Shown here: positions 1 through 11,594 of the stretch, piece by piece
Layout: each line of letters opens with the position of its first letter
How positions within the stretch are numbered: the first letter of the stretch is position 1
Assembly: GCA_019454045.1 (NCBI GenBank)
Contig: SKCR01023733.1
Coordinates: forward strand, 310,001-374,000
Origin: Zanthoxylum bungeanum
Lineage: Eukaryota; Streptophyta; Magnoliopsida; Sapindales; Rutaceae
DNA: 64,000 nucleotides
Direction: 5' to 3'
Notes under the pieces: generated by a model
Told to the model about the DNA's origin: nothing
The model's database searches: none
What the model saw: only the letters and a program-made list of their open reading frames with translations
Position numbers and translations under genes: made by a program

Positions 1-2712
1 AAATTTGGTAACACAACTTGCTTTTTGGAAAATATATACAAAACTTTTGGAAAGTGAAACAAAACATATTCTCTCTTCTCCCTCCTCCAATTGTCGTGAC
101 TTCCTCTCTTCCCTTTGGAAATTTTGTTGCAAAATTTCAAGCAAGCTAGCACTTGGGAGTTGAACTAAGGTGATAGGGAAACTCACCCTTGAGTTTGGAA
201 TTCGATTTTAAAGCTTGAAGCTTCCACATACAAAGAAAGTTTTTGAAATCTCTCATCCGATCAAAGTGAGTATTTCTGCAACTCCACTTCTTATTCACAC
301 TAGAATCATGTTTACAGTTTTCAATTTTAGTCTTTAGCTTTCAGTTCAAGTTTACAGTTTAAAACCATGCTTACAGTTTTCGATTCATGTTAACATTTTT
401 ATATTTGAGTTCATGTTTTATAGCTCTCGTACATGTTTTACTGATTCAGTTCATGTATATGTTTTCAGTTCATTGTTTACAGATTCAGTTCATGCTTACG
501 TTTTCAGTTCATGATTTAGTTTTCAGTTTGCAGTTCATGTCATGATTTTCAGCCACGTTTTAGTGTTCATTATACAATTGTTTGCCATGATTACAGTTTC
601 GAGCTTGTTTATAGTTTGAGACCATATTTTTAGTTTTCAGTTGAAGGATCACAATTCACGTTTACAACTCAAGTTTCTCAATTGCAATTTATGTTATAGT
701 ATATGATTTACACAGCTAGCCCATGGTTTATATGTTCTTAGTTTCCATTTTCTATGTTTTCAGCCCATACTTTATATGTCACAGTTCATGATTTCAATTT
801 TCAGCTTATGATTTGTATGACTTCAGTTCATGATTTACAACTTTTAGCTCACGATTTACAGTTCGAGCGTCATATTCTTAAATTTACAGCCTACACTGTA
901 CAGTTCGCAATTATGTTTTGAAGTCCATAGTCAATATTTTAATGTTCATGTTTTACCATCATATTTACAGTTACGTTTCACAGCTTACAGTTTATGTTAC
1001 GTATGCCAAGCTTACAGTTTATAAGACTTATAGTTCATGATTTTCTCAAAAAGCATAGCTTAACTTTTATGTTTTATAGTAAATGACTTACATGTTTTGA
1101 AGTACAAGTAAATAATTATTTTCAAAACGCCAGTAGAGTGTCGTACCCTCAGATCAGCTTCAGGTTCAGCATGATTAATGGTTCATTTAACCCTCTTAGG
1201 CCATTACAGTTACATTTCAACATGCCTATTGGTTCAGATTACCTTTTTAAGTTATTATAGTTAAGCTACCTTTGCTTATGGAGTGCTAGGTTTATGCTAA
1301 GTAGATAATATATATATATATTATATATATATATATATTATATATATATATATATTAGGGTTCATCTTCCCATGTCTATGAGATGCTAGGTCCCGCTAAG
1401 TAGGTTACACGCCCCAAGTTACTATAGTGGCAAAGTTTTCATGTTTTCATACACATGCAAGCGTACGAGAGGGCAACAGTCGAATTTCGACACGTATGGT
1501 GATGTGGGGGAGACGTCCCAATCCCAATCATTACATATGTAACCTTTCAAGTTAAATATTTTTCATATTTTACAGTTCATGTCACGTTTACAGTTTTAGC
1601 CATGTTATCAAGTTACAGGTTTATAATTACAGTATACAATTACAACTTCAGATCATGTTTACAGTTTCCAGTAAATAGTACAATTTTCAGTAACGAGCAC
1701 ATTTTCTAGTAAATAGTATAATTTCTAATAAATAGTATAGTTTTCAGTAAGAGTACAGTTTCTAGTAAAAAAGACAGTTTCTAGTAAATAGTAAAGTTTT
1801 TAGTATAGAGTATAGCTTTTAGTGTAGAGTACTATTTTCAGTATAGTGTAAGTTTTCAGTTAAGTTTATAGTTTACAAGTCATGTTATTATTTTTCAAGT
1901 CATGTTTGAGGATTATAGTCACGTTTGTAGTTCCAGTCTAAGATTCAATTCACAGTTTGCACATCATGTGTACAATTGACAGTCAAGTTTATGGGTTTCA
2001 GTGCATGTTATAGTTACAGTCCATGTTACAATATGCGGGTTATGTTTACAGCTCACAGATATATTTACAGTATATAATTTCCAATTCATGTTTATAGTTT
2101 GCAAATCCACGTTTATGATTGTAGTTGTGAGCTTTTTGTCATCGTCACAGCTTCCAGATCATGGAATACGAATTGTGATTCACGTTTCATAAGCTTAGGA
2201 ATCAGGTTTCATGTTTTATGAAGCAAATTTATCACTTATGCTATATTAAATTATGTTTAACTTTTCAGGATTCACTTGTTAGGTCGTTTAGACGACTTAC
2301 TTTCCACTCTCAATTTATGTTACACATTTCATACATGTTGAGGAAGAGCTTTGGAAAAGATGGGAACCAACCGCGGTCATTAGGATCATGGTCATTAGGT
2401 TCACAAGTGTCAAAGGTCCATTAGTGTAGCTATTTCTTGTTAGGACAAGTGGTCGGGTAATGTTTGCACGTATTTAGCATGTTTTATCAGTAAGTTTCAT
2501 GTAATTAAATTATTTCAATTATGCAAGTATATAATAATATTGTGTGTAACATGTGTCATGCTCATGTGCATTATGTAATAGTCATGCATGTATTTCTGAT
2601 TAGCTAGTTCATTTATGAATCATCATACGTCATGCACGTACACGTCAGAGGCTCGGGGATATGGCAATGACATTTCCAGTTGGTCACGTCCTGGAAAACT
2701 GGGATGTGACCT
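1..2712 (+). repeat. Old long-LTR-like repeat, copy A
   Basis: Degenerate non-coding repeat. Bases ~120-300 look like an LTR leader (a gtgatagggaaac motif, then gatcaaagtgagtatt) and resemble 44840-44990 in the copia LTR below. Bases ~300-2250 are a long tract of decayed variants of 'ttcatgtttacag'. Bases 2250-2712 match pieces 42553-43089 and 52277-52320 in order (acgacttactttc..., cacgtcagaggctcgg..., ggcaa..., then ...gatgtgac). I infer most of one LTR of an ancient gypsy-type element whose end is near gatgtgac at ~2709. The 5' edge lies outside the window and no coding sequence is visible. Confidence 0.45.
1306..1356. repeat. (TA)n microsatellite
   Basis: About 50 bases of almost pure TA dinucleotides, interrupted twice by TTA, inside the old LTR-like repeat. 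Confidence 0.9.
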
Positions 2713-2859
2713 GATTATTACAACCATGAAAAGTAATTTGACAACACGGGCTTCAAGAAGCTCTGTAAGGACCTTCAGATTGGCCTAAGATTAGGATCAC
2801 TGGCTCATCCTAAGTCCAATAGATAGGTTGAAGCAACAAAAAAAAAGCCATAAAGAATC

Positions 2860-3385
2860 ATTTTAAGCCACCACTTGGGTCGTGCAAAGGCTTATTGGTG
2901 GGGAAGTTGCTAGAGGTCATATGGCCATATCGGAAAACCTACAAAGATTGCACGAGTGAGACCCCGTTTTCATTACCTTATGGATGTGAACCAGTGATCC
3001 CAACGGAGATCAGGATGATGACCCATCGGGTCCATTACTTTGAGGAAGAATAAAATCAAGAACTTATCAAGCATCATATAGATCGGGTGGAAGAGCAGCG
3101 AGAAAAGTCGGCACTCAAGGTGGTAGCTCATTAGCAGAGGATGACCCGCTTTTATAATAAAAGATTTCGGATGCGAACCTTTTATCCCGCAGACTTGGTC
3201 TTGAGGCAGGTCACCTTAACACTAAGAAGCTCGAGGAAGACTCTATTGGGCAGAAGTGGGAAGGACCATACAAGGTAACGAAATTCGTCAGGTCGGGGCC
3301 TATTTCTTGGAATGTTGGGTGAAACCCGGCTCAAGAAGCCATGGAATGCTGAAATGCTGAGTAAATATAATCAATAATGCCTCTC
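2860..3385 (+). pseudogene. Tat-lineage Ty3/gypsy integrase C-terminal remnant
   Basis: Broken 3' end of a retrotransposon polyprotein. Conceptual reading in shifting frames gives the conserved integrase end: ETPFSLPYG, then PVIPTEIRMMTHRV, NQELIKHH, a VEEQREKSA segment, RMTRFYNKR, RTFYPADLVL, a GPYKV-like stretch and finally KPWNAEMLSKY. That order is the usual end of Tat-lineage integrases. In-frame stops (for example after YFEEE and VVAH) and frameshifts show it is dead. No RT, RNase H or catalytic integrase core lies upstream; the 5' part of the element is missing and position 2712 abuts the old LTR repeat. It belongs with the tandem repeats, antisense gene and 3' LTR that follow. Confidence 0.8.
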
Positions 3386-4530
3386 AAAGAAGTCACATAA
3401 AGAGTTGTAAGATGGGAAGTAAAATTTCCTATGTATAATAAAAATTTGCACTTATACTCACTTGTTAGTTATTTGAATGGGAAAGACTTGCTTGAAATTC
3501 TGGAGAAATACTTATGATCAAGAAGCTCAATGATTTCCAAAGGTGTAAATCATAGCACGAGGAAATGTAGTAGCCCAAGACATTCACAACCAATAAATAC
3601 CTCAGCGCGGGAATCAAGACCCCATGGATTTATGTCTTTAGCAATAGCAAAAGGTGCCAAGTCCAGCGCAAGAAATATGCACCGCTGTGGCACACAATTA
3701 ACAAAATATATCGGGCTGGAACGCAAGTACCCTGCAATTTTCGTACTTTCGAAGACATTGAAGATAAGTTGCACACCATGGGTGGTTGGAGGGCCTCTGT
3801 GGCAATAATATGCTCGAGGTGATAATAACACAGAAAGAGATAATGCCTCTGTAGCGTTTGAAGCCTCCATTTGAGATACATAGCACGAACAGTTGGAGGA
3901 CTTATGTAATGATTATTGCCTCGGGATAACGATAAAGAATGGGGCCATAAGGCTCAATTGGTGTTTGGCATCTCCACTTGAGGTGCATAGAGTGGGGAGG
4001 GCCCATGGGCTTCCGTGATAATTGTACCTCAAGTTCTGGATACCATAAGGAGTGATAATACACCCATGGCATTCGCCACCCCCATTCTGGGATCCATAGC
4101 TCGAGGGTAACAGAGGTCATTGGGGCAATTGGATTGGGAGGTACATAGCGCGAAAGGTGGAAAGGCCTCTGTGAAGATTATAGCCTCGGGGTCTGCATAA
4201 CATGGGAAGATATAATGTCCCCATGGCGCTTACCACCCTCTTTGGTATCCATAGCTCGGTGTTAACAAGGGTCCCTGAGGCTATTGCATTGAGAGGTGCA
4301 ATAGTATGTGAATGAAGGCACTGGGTGGTACGCCATATCAATGACCTTTGTTGTTTTAAGTAACACAGAACGTGACGATGTCTCTGTTGCTTCAATATTT
4401 TTGGCGTGTGTTACGTCACCCCCGTTACTTTGTCATTTTTTTAATACAGCACTGGATGGAATACCAGTATTATTTCTTTTATATGAATGGCCCGAGGTTG
4501 AATATTATTCCTCCTGTGGTCATTTGATTT
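3386..4530 (+). other. Degenerate post-pol non-coding region of Tat element
   Basis: Non-coding stretch between pol and the clearer tandem repeats. It is full of diverged copies of gctcgaggt/gctcggg motifs with 'catagc' and 'cctctgtg', looking like older decayed copies of the array that follows. Open frames here on both strands are short, overlapping and match no family. Confidence 0.5.
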
Positions 4531-5200
4531 AAATGGCTCAAGGTCAGAGATTTTTCCTTGAGTCCTTATTATGGTAATTGCACGAGGATTGAGTGTTCCC
4601 TCATGGCCAAGTGTATTGAAATGGCTTGGAGTTTGATGTTTTCCCCTAAAGCCTTTTGTAATTAAATGGCTCGAGGTCGAAAGATTTCCTCTGAGGCTTT
4701 ATTATGGTAATGGCACGAGGAGGGAGTGTTCCCTCGTGGCCAAGTGTAATGAGATGGCTTGGGGTTGGGTATTTTCCCCAATGCCTTTTGTGATTAAATG
4801 GCTCGAGGTCGGATGATTTCCTCTAATGCCTTGTTGTGGTAATGGCACGAGAAGGGAGTGTCCCCTCATGGTCAAGTGTATTGAGATGACTTGGGGTTAA
4901 ATTTTTTCTCCTAATGCCTTTTATGATTAAATAGATCGGGGTCGAATGATTTCTCTCGAGGCCTTATTGTGGTAATGGTACGAGGAGAGAGTGTTCCCTC
5001 ATGGCCAAGTGTTTTGAGATGGCTTAGGATTGGATGGTTTCCCCCAATGCCTTTTGGGATTGAACAGCTTGGAGTCGGATGATTTCCCTTGAGGCCTTAT
5101 TGTGTTAATGGCACGGGGATGGTGTATTCCCTCGTGAACAAGAAGGTTGAGTGGCTCGGGGTTGGAGTTTTTCCCTGGAGGCCTTAAAATTTGTTCACAA
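4531..5200 (+). repeat. ~132-bp tandem repeat, about 5 copies
   Basis: Units begin with aaatggctcgagg-like sequence at about 4531, 4664, 4796, 4929 and ~5062, giving a 132-133 bp period. Each unit carries 'gctcgaggtcg', a 'tggtaatggcacgagga' block, 'gtgttccctc' and 'gccaagtgt'. Tandem repeats between pol and the 3' LTR are a known hallmark of Tat-lineage elements (Ogre, Retand and relatives). The same gctcggggtcgg core recurs in the arrays at 13503-14200 of the second Tat element. Confidence 0.8.
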
Positions 5201-5767
5201 TATTGGGAGGCTTCGTTCCCTCAGTATGATACAATTGAATGACATGGGAATTTGGCTAAGTGTTAGTCAGCACTGACTCAGGTCGGCCTAAAGAGTATTA
5301 ATTGGGTTAGAGCAGTAACAGCCCTTGGTGAAGGTGGAATTCATTACTGTTTTTTGGCTATAGAATGAAGCCTCAGGGCAATGGATCAGGTTGGCCGGTG
5401 GTCGGGCTAGTTTGCATCTCATACTAGTGGAAGGACATCAAATTACTTTGTTAATATGGTTTGGCCATAGAGCCAGTGGTGAGAAAGGAATGGTTTTCAA
5501 CAGGACACATTAATGAGGCTGGTATGTTAATTTGATCGAAGTTATTATCAAATTTCATATTGTAAGTAGAAAATTTTTCTAAATGTTCAAAGAGTAATGC
5601 TCTAGATCAGGACTTTGCTTGGTGTGCGCATCAGGGTGCGTAAAATAATACAAGTAAACAGAAAAGAAATTATTTTATTCATTTGTTAGATCGGTTATAA
5701 TATTTCCCCTATCGGGATTTTCAACGGATGAGGTGTCAGTTGCATGAGAAGAGGGGTTGGGTGTGTC
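5201..5767. other. Non-coding spacer between tandem array and antisense gene
   Basis: Degenerate continuation of the Tat post-pol region. I see no gene in it. Its right edge is the putative 3' end of the antisense gene. Confidence 0.4.
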
Positions 5768-8070
5768 TTAAGTAGGAGCATGAGCAATCGCAGGGGCTGG
5801 AACACTGTCAATCAGGGGCAGCAGAGGGGCATCTTCGGGAGAATGAGGTAAAGCAGGTAGGGAAGCTGGATCTAGTGCCATTGGGGCCACCTCTTCAAGG
5901 GTCTTATCAAAAGCTTTTTCTACTTTAGAAATTTTGAGGATCTGGTGGAGATCGCTCAAGTCAAGCCCGGGGAACTTCTCGACAATGAGGTCTACTGACC
6001 TCCCCAATCCCTCTATCAGGGCGTCAATCTTTGTCGCTTTTATGTGCTCCTCAGTTTGGGCCTGGAGGGAGGCCAGTTCAGATTTGACCGAGGCCAACTT
6101 AGTCTTTGTCATGTTCAGCTCCTCGGCCAGAAAAGCCATTGCCTGTTATTTTTTCATATTCAGAGCTCGGGCGGCAGCAATTACCTTTACTCCATCCCTC
6201 TTATTCTTTGTTATGTTGTTGGCCCAATGCATTGCTTCAGTTTCAGCCTTTGCTCGGCTAAGTCATTTGGCCCGACGCACTACTTTAGTTTTGATCAGCT
6301 CAGTTTGCAGTCTCTAGGCCTGACCCCCATCTTCCACCATTCTGGTCAGCACGTCCATATTTATGGACATCAGGTAGGTCATCTACATAAAAAAAATTAA
6401 AATATATAAAAAATAAAAGGATCAGGTCAGTACATAATAACAGTCGATATTTGAAGGGATCGGGTTGAAGATTCTTTACCATTTGGAGTAATAACTTTCT
6501 CGAGAGAAATATTTTCAAAAGAGACGGTGTCCTCAAAAGTGACTACCTTAGCTATATAATTAATGGTCGAGATCAGGTGGCCCATCTTCATCCTATTGTT
6601 CTCGGGGAGGTCGTCAACCCCCAATATGTAAGGAAAGGCAACATCTTGTCGATCAAGGGCCATCAGGGACTTCTCACGGGATTTTTTTATTTGCTTAGAG
6701 GGCGTTGACTTCTCTACGCTGAGCTCAACTGACTCACCACCGACCTAATGTGCCCAACGTTTTTATAGCCTCGGGGGTGGTGGTGGTGTTGTGGTATGTT
6801 ATCTGGATGACGGTGGTGGTAGTGGTAGTAGTGTTGTGGTATGTTATCTGGATGACGGTGGTGGTAGTGGTAGTGGTGTGGTGACTCGGGGTCAGAGAGC
6901 ATTTGGCCTGCCCTAAGCCTGGCATTTGCTGGCACCGATGACATAGAAGAGATTGATCCTTTTTTTCAACCATCGTTGTATAAGAAATGAAACACAAGTT
7001 AGAAAGCAAGAAAATATGATGGGGTCAAATGAGAAGAAGACAGAAGGAAAATTAGTAAATAAAGAAAGAAAAATATCGGTTAGTAACTACCAGGTTCCCT
7101 TCTGACCCGTGGAGGGGTACCAAAGATAAGGTCTATCTCAGTCATAGAAGATCCATTGATAATTTCTAAGTAATGACCCGCATATCGGGTTGCCATTTTT
7201 ATCCTCTCCCTAACTTGATGACGCACTTTGGGCAGGTCCCCCAACTAGCTACAAGAATGATGGATATGTTAGTAAGTTATATCTTAAAAGTTTCTAAGTA
7301 AATAAATTCAAGAAGGTCAAATTGTTACCTCCTGCCCTAAAGGAATTCGGGGCCAAAATTTGTTTACCTTAATAAAACTGCTCTTGCCCCCAGCCCCCTA
7401 ACTCAGAACCATTTGTCTTTGAAGTTTTTATTGGTGGTCGGGAGCTTGGTGATCATGCTCTTATCTTTGAAGTTGGCGGATAAATAATACCAACCCTTGT
7501 TCCTCTTTGGGTTGGCATTGAAGCAATAGAGCCGCTTCAATTTCTGGACAGTTGGCTCACCTAGGTCGGCCCGACTCTAAACTACATATAGCTCGACAAG
7601 CACTTTTCATCTGTTCAAATTCAACTGATAGGGGGCTAATTTTATAGTTGCGAGCATCATCGTGAAATACCCATATATGGGAAGCCTTAGGCCCGTATCA
7701 AAGAAAGCCGCACAGACTGCCACTTGATTACCCATTGGCTGGCTTGCCTTATCATTATCGTCTGGTAACTCTAAATATACTCCCTCGGGAATGTTGAATC
7801 TCTCTCTCAGACGATCCAGCTCGGCCTAAGTCATCAAAGAGTACCAGTCCATGTCCAAGCTTTCGAAATTTAGAGGAGGCATATTAGGTCGAGGCGGGGT
7901 TGTCTTACGGTGAATGATTGATCTTTTTCTTCATAATGAGTTGGAGTGGTGTTGAGATAAGTATCACCAGGTCTGGCTTCTAGGTCAACAGGAGCAGTAG
8001 AGCTTGATGATAGCTCCTCGGTTGGGACGACATCGATGGGAAGAGGGCATGAGGCTTCTAATTCAGACAT
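5768..8070 (-). pseudogene. Tat-element antisense gene (gypsy-type 'transposase' family, PF04195-like), decayed
   Basis: Minus-strand gene lying antisense between pol and the 3' LTR, where Tat elements commonly carry an extra ORF. The start ATG (8070) opens MSELEASCPLPIDVVP. About 60 codons on, a frameshift leads to MPPLNFESLDMDWYS, then a domain with GLRLPIYGYF, LAPYQLNLN and KNKGWYYLSA segments, as in the plant family annotated as putative gypsy-type transposon protein. Plausible GT-AG introns lie at about 7328-7251 (gaggtaac to cttgtag) and from about 7091 (cctggtag). The C-terminal part (6139-5768, 123 residues) is coiled-coil-like (ELNMTKTKLASVKSELASL) with an acidic, proline-rich end. 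Stops within the domain and the frameshift make it non-functional. The family's role is unknown. Domain assignment is from memory of the family pattern. Confidence 0.6.
6765..6890 (-). repeat. 45-bp tandem duplication encoding a His/Tyr-rich segment
   Basis: Two copies of a 45-bp unit (ggtatgttatctggatgacgg plus ggtggtagt triplets) inside the antisense gene. In the minus-strand frame they give two copies of RHPDNIPQH flanked by HYHYHH runs. Triplet slippage in a GGT/GGTAGT tract is the likely origin. Confidence 0.75.
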
Positions 8071-8073
8071 TTT

Positions 8074-8548
8074 CCTAAAACGAACGGCCTAGGGAGTAAG
8101 GTTAGTTAAAGTTGTGGTCATATTTATTATTAGTTAGGCCTACCATTATTCTTAGAGTTTTACTGTATTTTCTTCACTAAGTAACTAACCCTAGAAAGTT
8201 GTAAATGCCCTAACGATAACGAGAAAGTAAGTTTTTCAGATAAACACAACCTAAACACAAAATCAGAAACACGACCCAGATGTTACTCAAAGCATAACCC
8301 GACCTATACATATTTTTCTATACATATAGCATGTCGTAAACATCAAAGACAACAAAACACCATATCAAAATCCCAGTAAACAAACCCAGAAAACCCAGAA
8401 AAAACATGCTCAAACACAACAAACCCAGAAAAACAACAAAAAACCTAGAAACACGAATAAACACATATAGTACATTCATCATGCTTTCTCAAATAATAGA
8501 GCATGTTCGAGGCATAAAGAAAAATGAAGAGTCATGAGCATACTTACT
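8074..8548 (-). other. Predicted 5' UTR intron of the antisense gene
   Basis: On the minus strand a strong donor (acaa|gtaagtatg, exon end at 8548) follows the presumed leader, and an acceptor (cgttttag|gaaaatg, exon start 8074) sits four bases before the antisense ATG. A leader intron would bring the TATA-driven cap site next to the start codon. Predicted only. Confidence 0.5.
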
Positions 8549-8640
8549 TGTTTTGTTGAAGAAGAGTAGTTGAGCAGAGAAGGTCTAAAGTTGATGCTTG
8601 AAGAATGAGAGAAAGAGCTTGAGTGAGTTCTTGAATGTTT

Positions 8641-8650
8641 GTTATAAGTA
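8641..8650 (-). promoter_or_regulatory. Putative TATA box of the antisense gene
   Basis: On the minus strand the sequence reads tacttataac about 95 bases upstream of the leader splice donor, followed by a CT-rich leader with many tca/ctc runs. Spacing fits transcription starting near 8615 and running antisense to the retrotransposon. Confidence 0.45.
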
Positions 8651-8763
8651 GGCAGGTGGTAAAAGTGTTGAAAATGGAAAAAAAAAAAACTTTTGTATAT
8701 GCTACTTAGGTCAATCTCAGCCGTTGGTTTAGAGCTGAACGCACGGATGCTTGCCACGTGCAC

Positions 8764-9667
8764 GGGTCGATCTTAACCATTGAATCCGAATCAAGGGCTT
8801 GGATGAGTGCCACACGCTCGGTCAATCTCAGCCACTCAATTTGGGCAAGCAAGTCATTGATGGATGACATTTGGCACTCTGGGGTAAAGGAAACGAAAGC
8901 AATTTAATAGATATGACAGCTGTAGTTAAGGAAGACCATTACAACTTTACATATTCATAGGGACGTTTCAGAACCCTAGGAGCACCTTTTTGAATAGCGA
9001 TGAAAGAAAAGCAACCGTCGGAAAATGGTATTTTTGGCAGCAAGAAAGGTGACCTGCCCCGAGATGATGAAGCTTTGTGACACCCGATGCAAGGAAAAAG
9101 TGAAAGACATATGCTACCTGAGGAGGATGTTTGGGAAAGTCTGTTTGGCACAAGAATGATGGTAGTTTAATTTTTAATTGGTGTCTGACCGTCCTGGCCA
9201 ATTTTTTTATCTGCACCTCCATCTTTTATAAATTTTCCGACATTAGCTCAAACTCGTTGATATTAATAAATAAGAGACGGATGTTTATGGTGGTTTTCTG
9301 CAAGCCTTTACCCCGCAGAAGGTTAAATAGTATTTTAGTACTACCCAATTAAGTGGATAGAGAAGCCCAATGGCCCAAAGGTAAGAGGAAGGTTGAAGGA
9401 ATGACCCGACTATATATGTGATGAAGTGTTCTCCCTAAGGGGAGATTCCGAGGTGAGACAAATGATGAGGGTACCCGACCTGACCATACTAGAAATGGTT
9501 TTTTTGGGGTGCTCCCATATTTTGTTAAGCCGAACTAGATGAAGTATCATCCATATGGGCACGTCCTGACAACTTTGAAAGGTTGGATTTGAAATAGAAT
9601 AATTTGTCTCAGTTACCCGACTCGATGAACGAAGATAAAATGATAACCGACTAATTTAGGGGCAGCA
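8764..9667. other. Non-coding region before the 3' LTR
   Basis: No gene seen. The purine-rich 'aatttaggggcagca' ending at 9667 is a candidate polypurine tract for the LTR that follows. Confidence 0.4.
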
Positions 9668-10377
9668 TGACGTATGCCTTACTTGGAAAGGAGTGCGTCT
9701 AGAAGGCCAATGATGAAAGAGTTAAAGCAACGATTCACAGTGGATGTAGGCCTTTCCAGCTGTCATAGGTCGGTGCAGTGGCAGAGCAATTGTCGCCATA
9801 GGTTGGCACAGTAGCCGCCATAGGCCGCCAGAGGACTGTGCAGCAGCAGGGAAACAATTGTGTTTGATTGGCTGGGAATGTGGTGTAAGCAATGACTAAG
9901 GATTGTAATAATGATGCAGTGACATTAGCTTATATCAGGGTCAGTTACAACAGGGATTTGAGAACTTATATAAAAGAGTAGAAGTCACATTAGAAAGGTT
10001 AGCAAATTTCACATTTTTATAACACTTGTAATTTGAGAACAAAACTTGTAAAGAAAATTAAGAGATAGAGAGAGAAAGTGAATCGTGACCAGACCACATA
10101 GTAAACCCGATGGGTTATTTACTATAAATCAGTGTGACTCCTTTGTTAGGCGCTCGGGTCGGTATTCACCTGAGGCTAATAAAAATATTGTCATTTTCTC
10201 GTGAACGTAGATTGAAGTCACTCTCCGCTAAACCACGTAAATTCATGTCTTTGTAGTTGTCAATCTCTTGTCAAGTTTATGCGGTTCCTACTAACCAAAA
10301 AAATTCACAGTTAAGGGAGGTTTGTTCGATGAGCAAATTTCCTATATTGTCCTTGGAACGAAAAACAGTAGTCAACA
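9668..10377 (+). mobile_element. 3' LTR of the first Tat element
   Basis: Putative LTR running from tgacgtatgcc to gtagtcaaca, 710 bp. It keeps the TG...CA ends, a TATA box (acttatataaaagag, ~9966-9980), and an end similar to the other Tat LTR, which also ends gtcaaca. The length agrees closely with the 709-711 bp LTRs of the neighbouring Tat element. The left edge is inferred from the candidate polypurine tract and this length match, because no partner LTR is in the window. Confidence 0.55.
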
Positions 10378-10831
10378 AAACTAAGCAAGCAAATCATCAT
10401 AAACCCAAAATAATTGAAGGTTGAGTATTTTATATTACACCAAATTTGAATAGAAATTACAGTTACATTACAAAGTGTAGCCAAATTGATTAAACTGCCA
10501 TGTCCATAACCGGAAATGAAATAGCTGTAGGGAGAAGCCTAATATGATCTCCGACGTCAAGATGTTGAGGTTGTGGAAAGCCTAATATTATTTTATTGGG
10601 CATTTTGTTTTTGAAAATACATTGCATAAGGTTAAAAACTCAACGAATGACATAATTATAAAGTTGAGAATTCAGCTTGAATAACTAATTAGGAATAACA
10701 AAGATTCAAGTCTAGTTAAAATAAAACATAACAATATAAAATAATATATGTACTATGTGTTTTTTTATAACCGGCAGAAAAATAAAATCACCACTAAAAC
10801 TACTTGTTTTGGGACAATATCTAAAACTACT
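10378..10831. other. Host-like spacer between two Tat elements
   Basis: 454 bp of AT-rich DNA not matching either flanking element. It holds a possible terminal exon (separate entry) and ends in CTACT, which is repeated at 15129-15133 as the target duplication of the second element. Confidence 0.5.
10490..10581 (-). pseudogene. Possible orphan last exon of an unrecognised host gene
   Basis: On the minus strand an acceptor-like aataatattag is followed by a 92-base open stretch ending in TAA at 10490. It encodes FPQPQHLDVGDHIRLLP and ends FPVMDMAV. The composition looks protein-like compared with its AT-rich surroundings, and the downstream side resembles a 3' UTR. I find no upstream exon either in 10600-10831 or beyond the Tat insertion (15134 onward). 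I do not recognise the protein. It could equally be a chance open frame. Confidence 0.25.
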
Positions 10832-11542
10832 TGTTGATGGTGTTTTTTAAGCACTATGATATTTAAGCAGTACGGCAGGGGTAAAAAGGGTAACTCCCTT
10901 GTTGATCGAGATCATTAATACCGACCTGACCACAAGAGTTAGGGGCGGAGCACTTATGATCTGTAACCCGACCACATAAGATCGGACGATCGGGCATTAT
11001 CAGATCGACAACAGCATTCTCAGTTCAAAAGACCTTCATGACCGACCTCATGAAGACCGAGAGTATGGCGAGATATGCTCCAGAAGATAAGACATCATAT
11101 TCTTATGGATAAGAAGATAAGTTATCATACTGTCATGGGGAAATGTTGATAAATCAGTGTCCTAATAGGATATAGGAAGTGAATGTAGTTTCAACTAAGG
11201 AATCCTTGTAGGAAAAGGAATCTGATTTCTTCACTATTATAAATAGGAGGGGAAAGTGTAAGTAAAGGCATCAATATCCTTACCATCAGACTTGTAAACA
11301 AAAAACAGAGCAAAGAAGCATATTTCAGTAATAAAGTATCACCCGTTCTGTGCCCGTGGACATATGTTGGATCTGATCCGCCGAACCACGTTAAATCTCT
11401 TTGTCGATTGGCGTATTTATCTGTCTTTTGCTAAGTTTGCTTTTGGTTCCCCCATAACCGAACAAATTCACTATTGAGTGAGGATTGTCTCGGGAGTAAA
11501 TAACTTTTTTATTGCCCCTGAGACCAAAATCAGCCGTCAACA
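10832..11542 (+). mobile_element. 5' LTR of the second Tat element
   Basis: 711 bp from tgttgatggtg to gccgtcaaca. Contains a TATA box (ttataaata, 11236-11244) in the sequence cactattataaataggagg. Preceded by target duplication CTACT. Confidence 0.92.
11236..11244 (+). promoter_or_regulatory. TATA box of Tat 5' LTR
   Basis: TTATAAATA followed by GC-richer sequence and a transcribed-leader-like stretch; the same motif is retained in the 3' LTR at about 14825. Confidence 0.7.
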
Positions 11543-11544
11543 GT

Positions 11545-11562
11545 TGGCGCCGTCTGTGGGGA
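11545..11562 (+). other. Primer-binding site of the second Tat element
   Basis: tggcgccgtctgtgggga begins two bases after the LTR end, the expected position for tRNA priming of reverse transcription. This sequence type is typical of Tat-lineage elements. Confidence 0.85.
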
Positions 11563-11594
11563 ATCCAACGAAAAGCAGCTCGCGTGGTAAGACA

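Noticed and set aside
3530..4395. Overlapping 70-127-codon frames on both strands
   Set aside because: They lie in decayed Tat post-pol repeats, overlap each other on opposite strands, and match no family.
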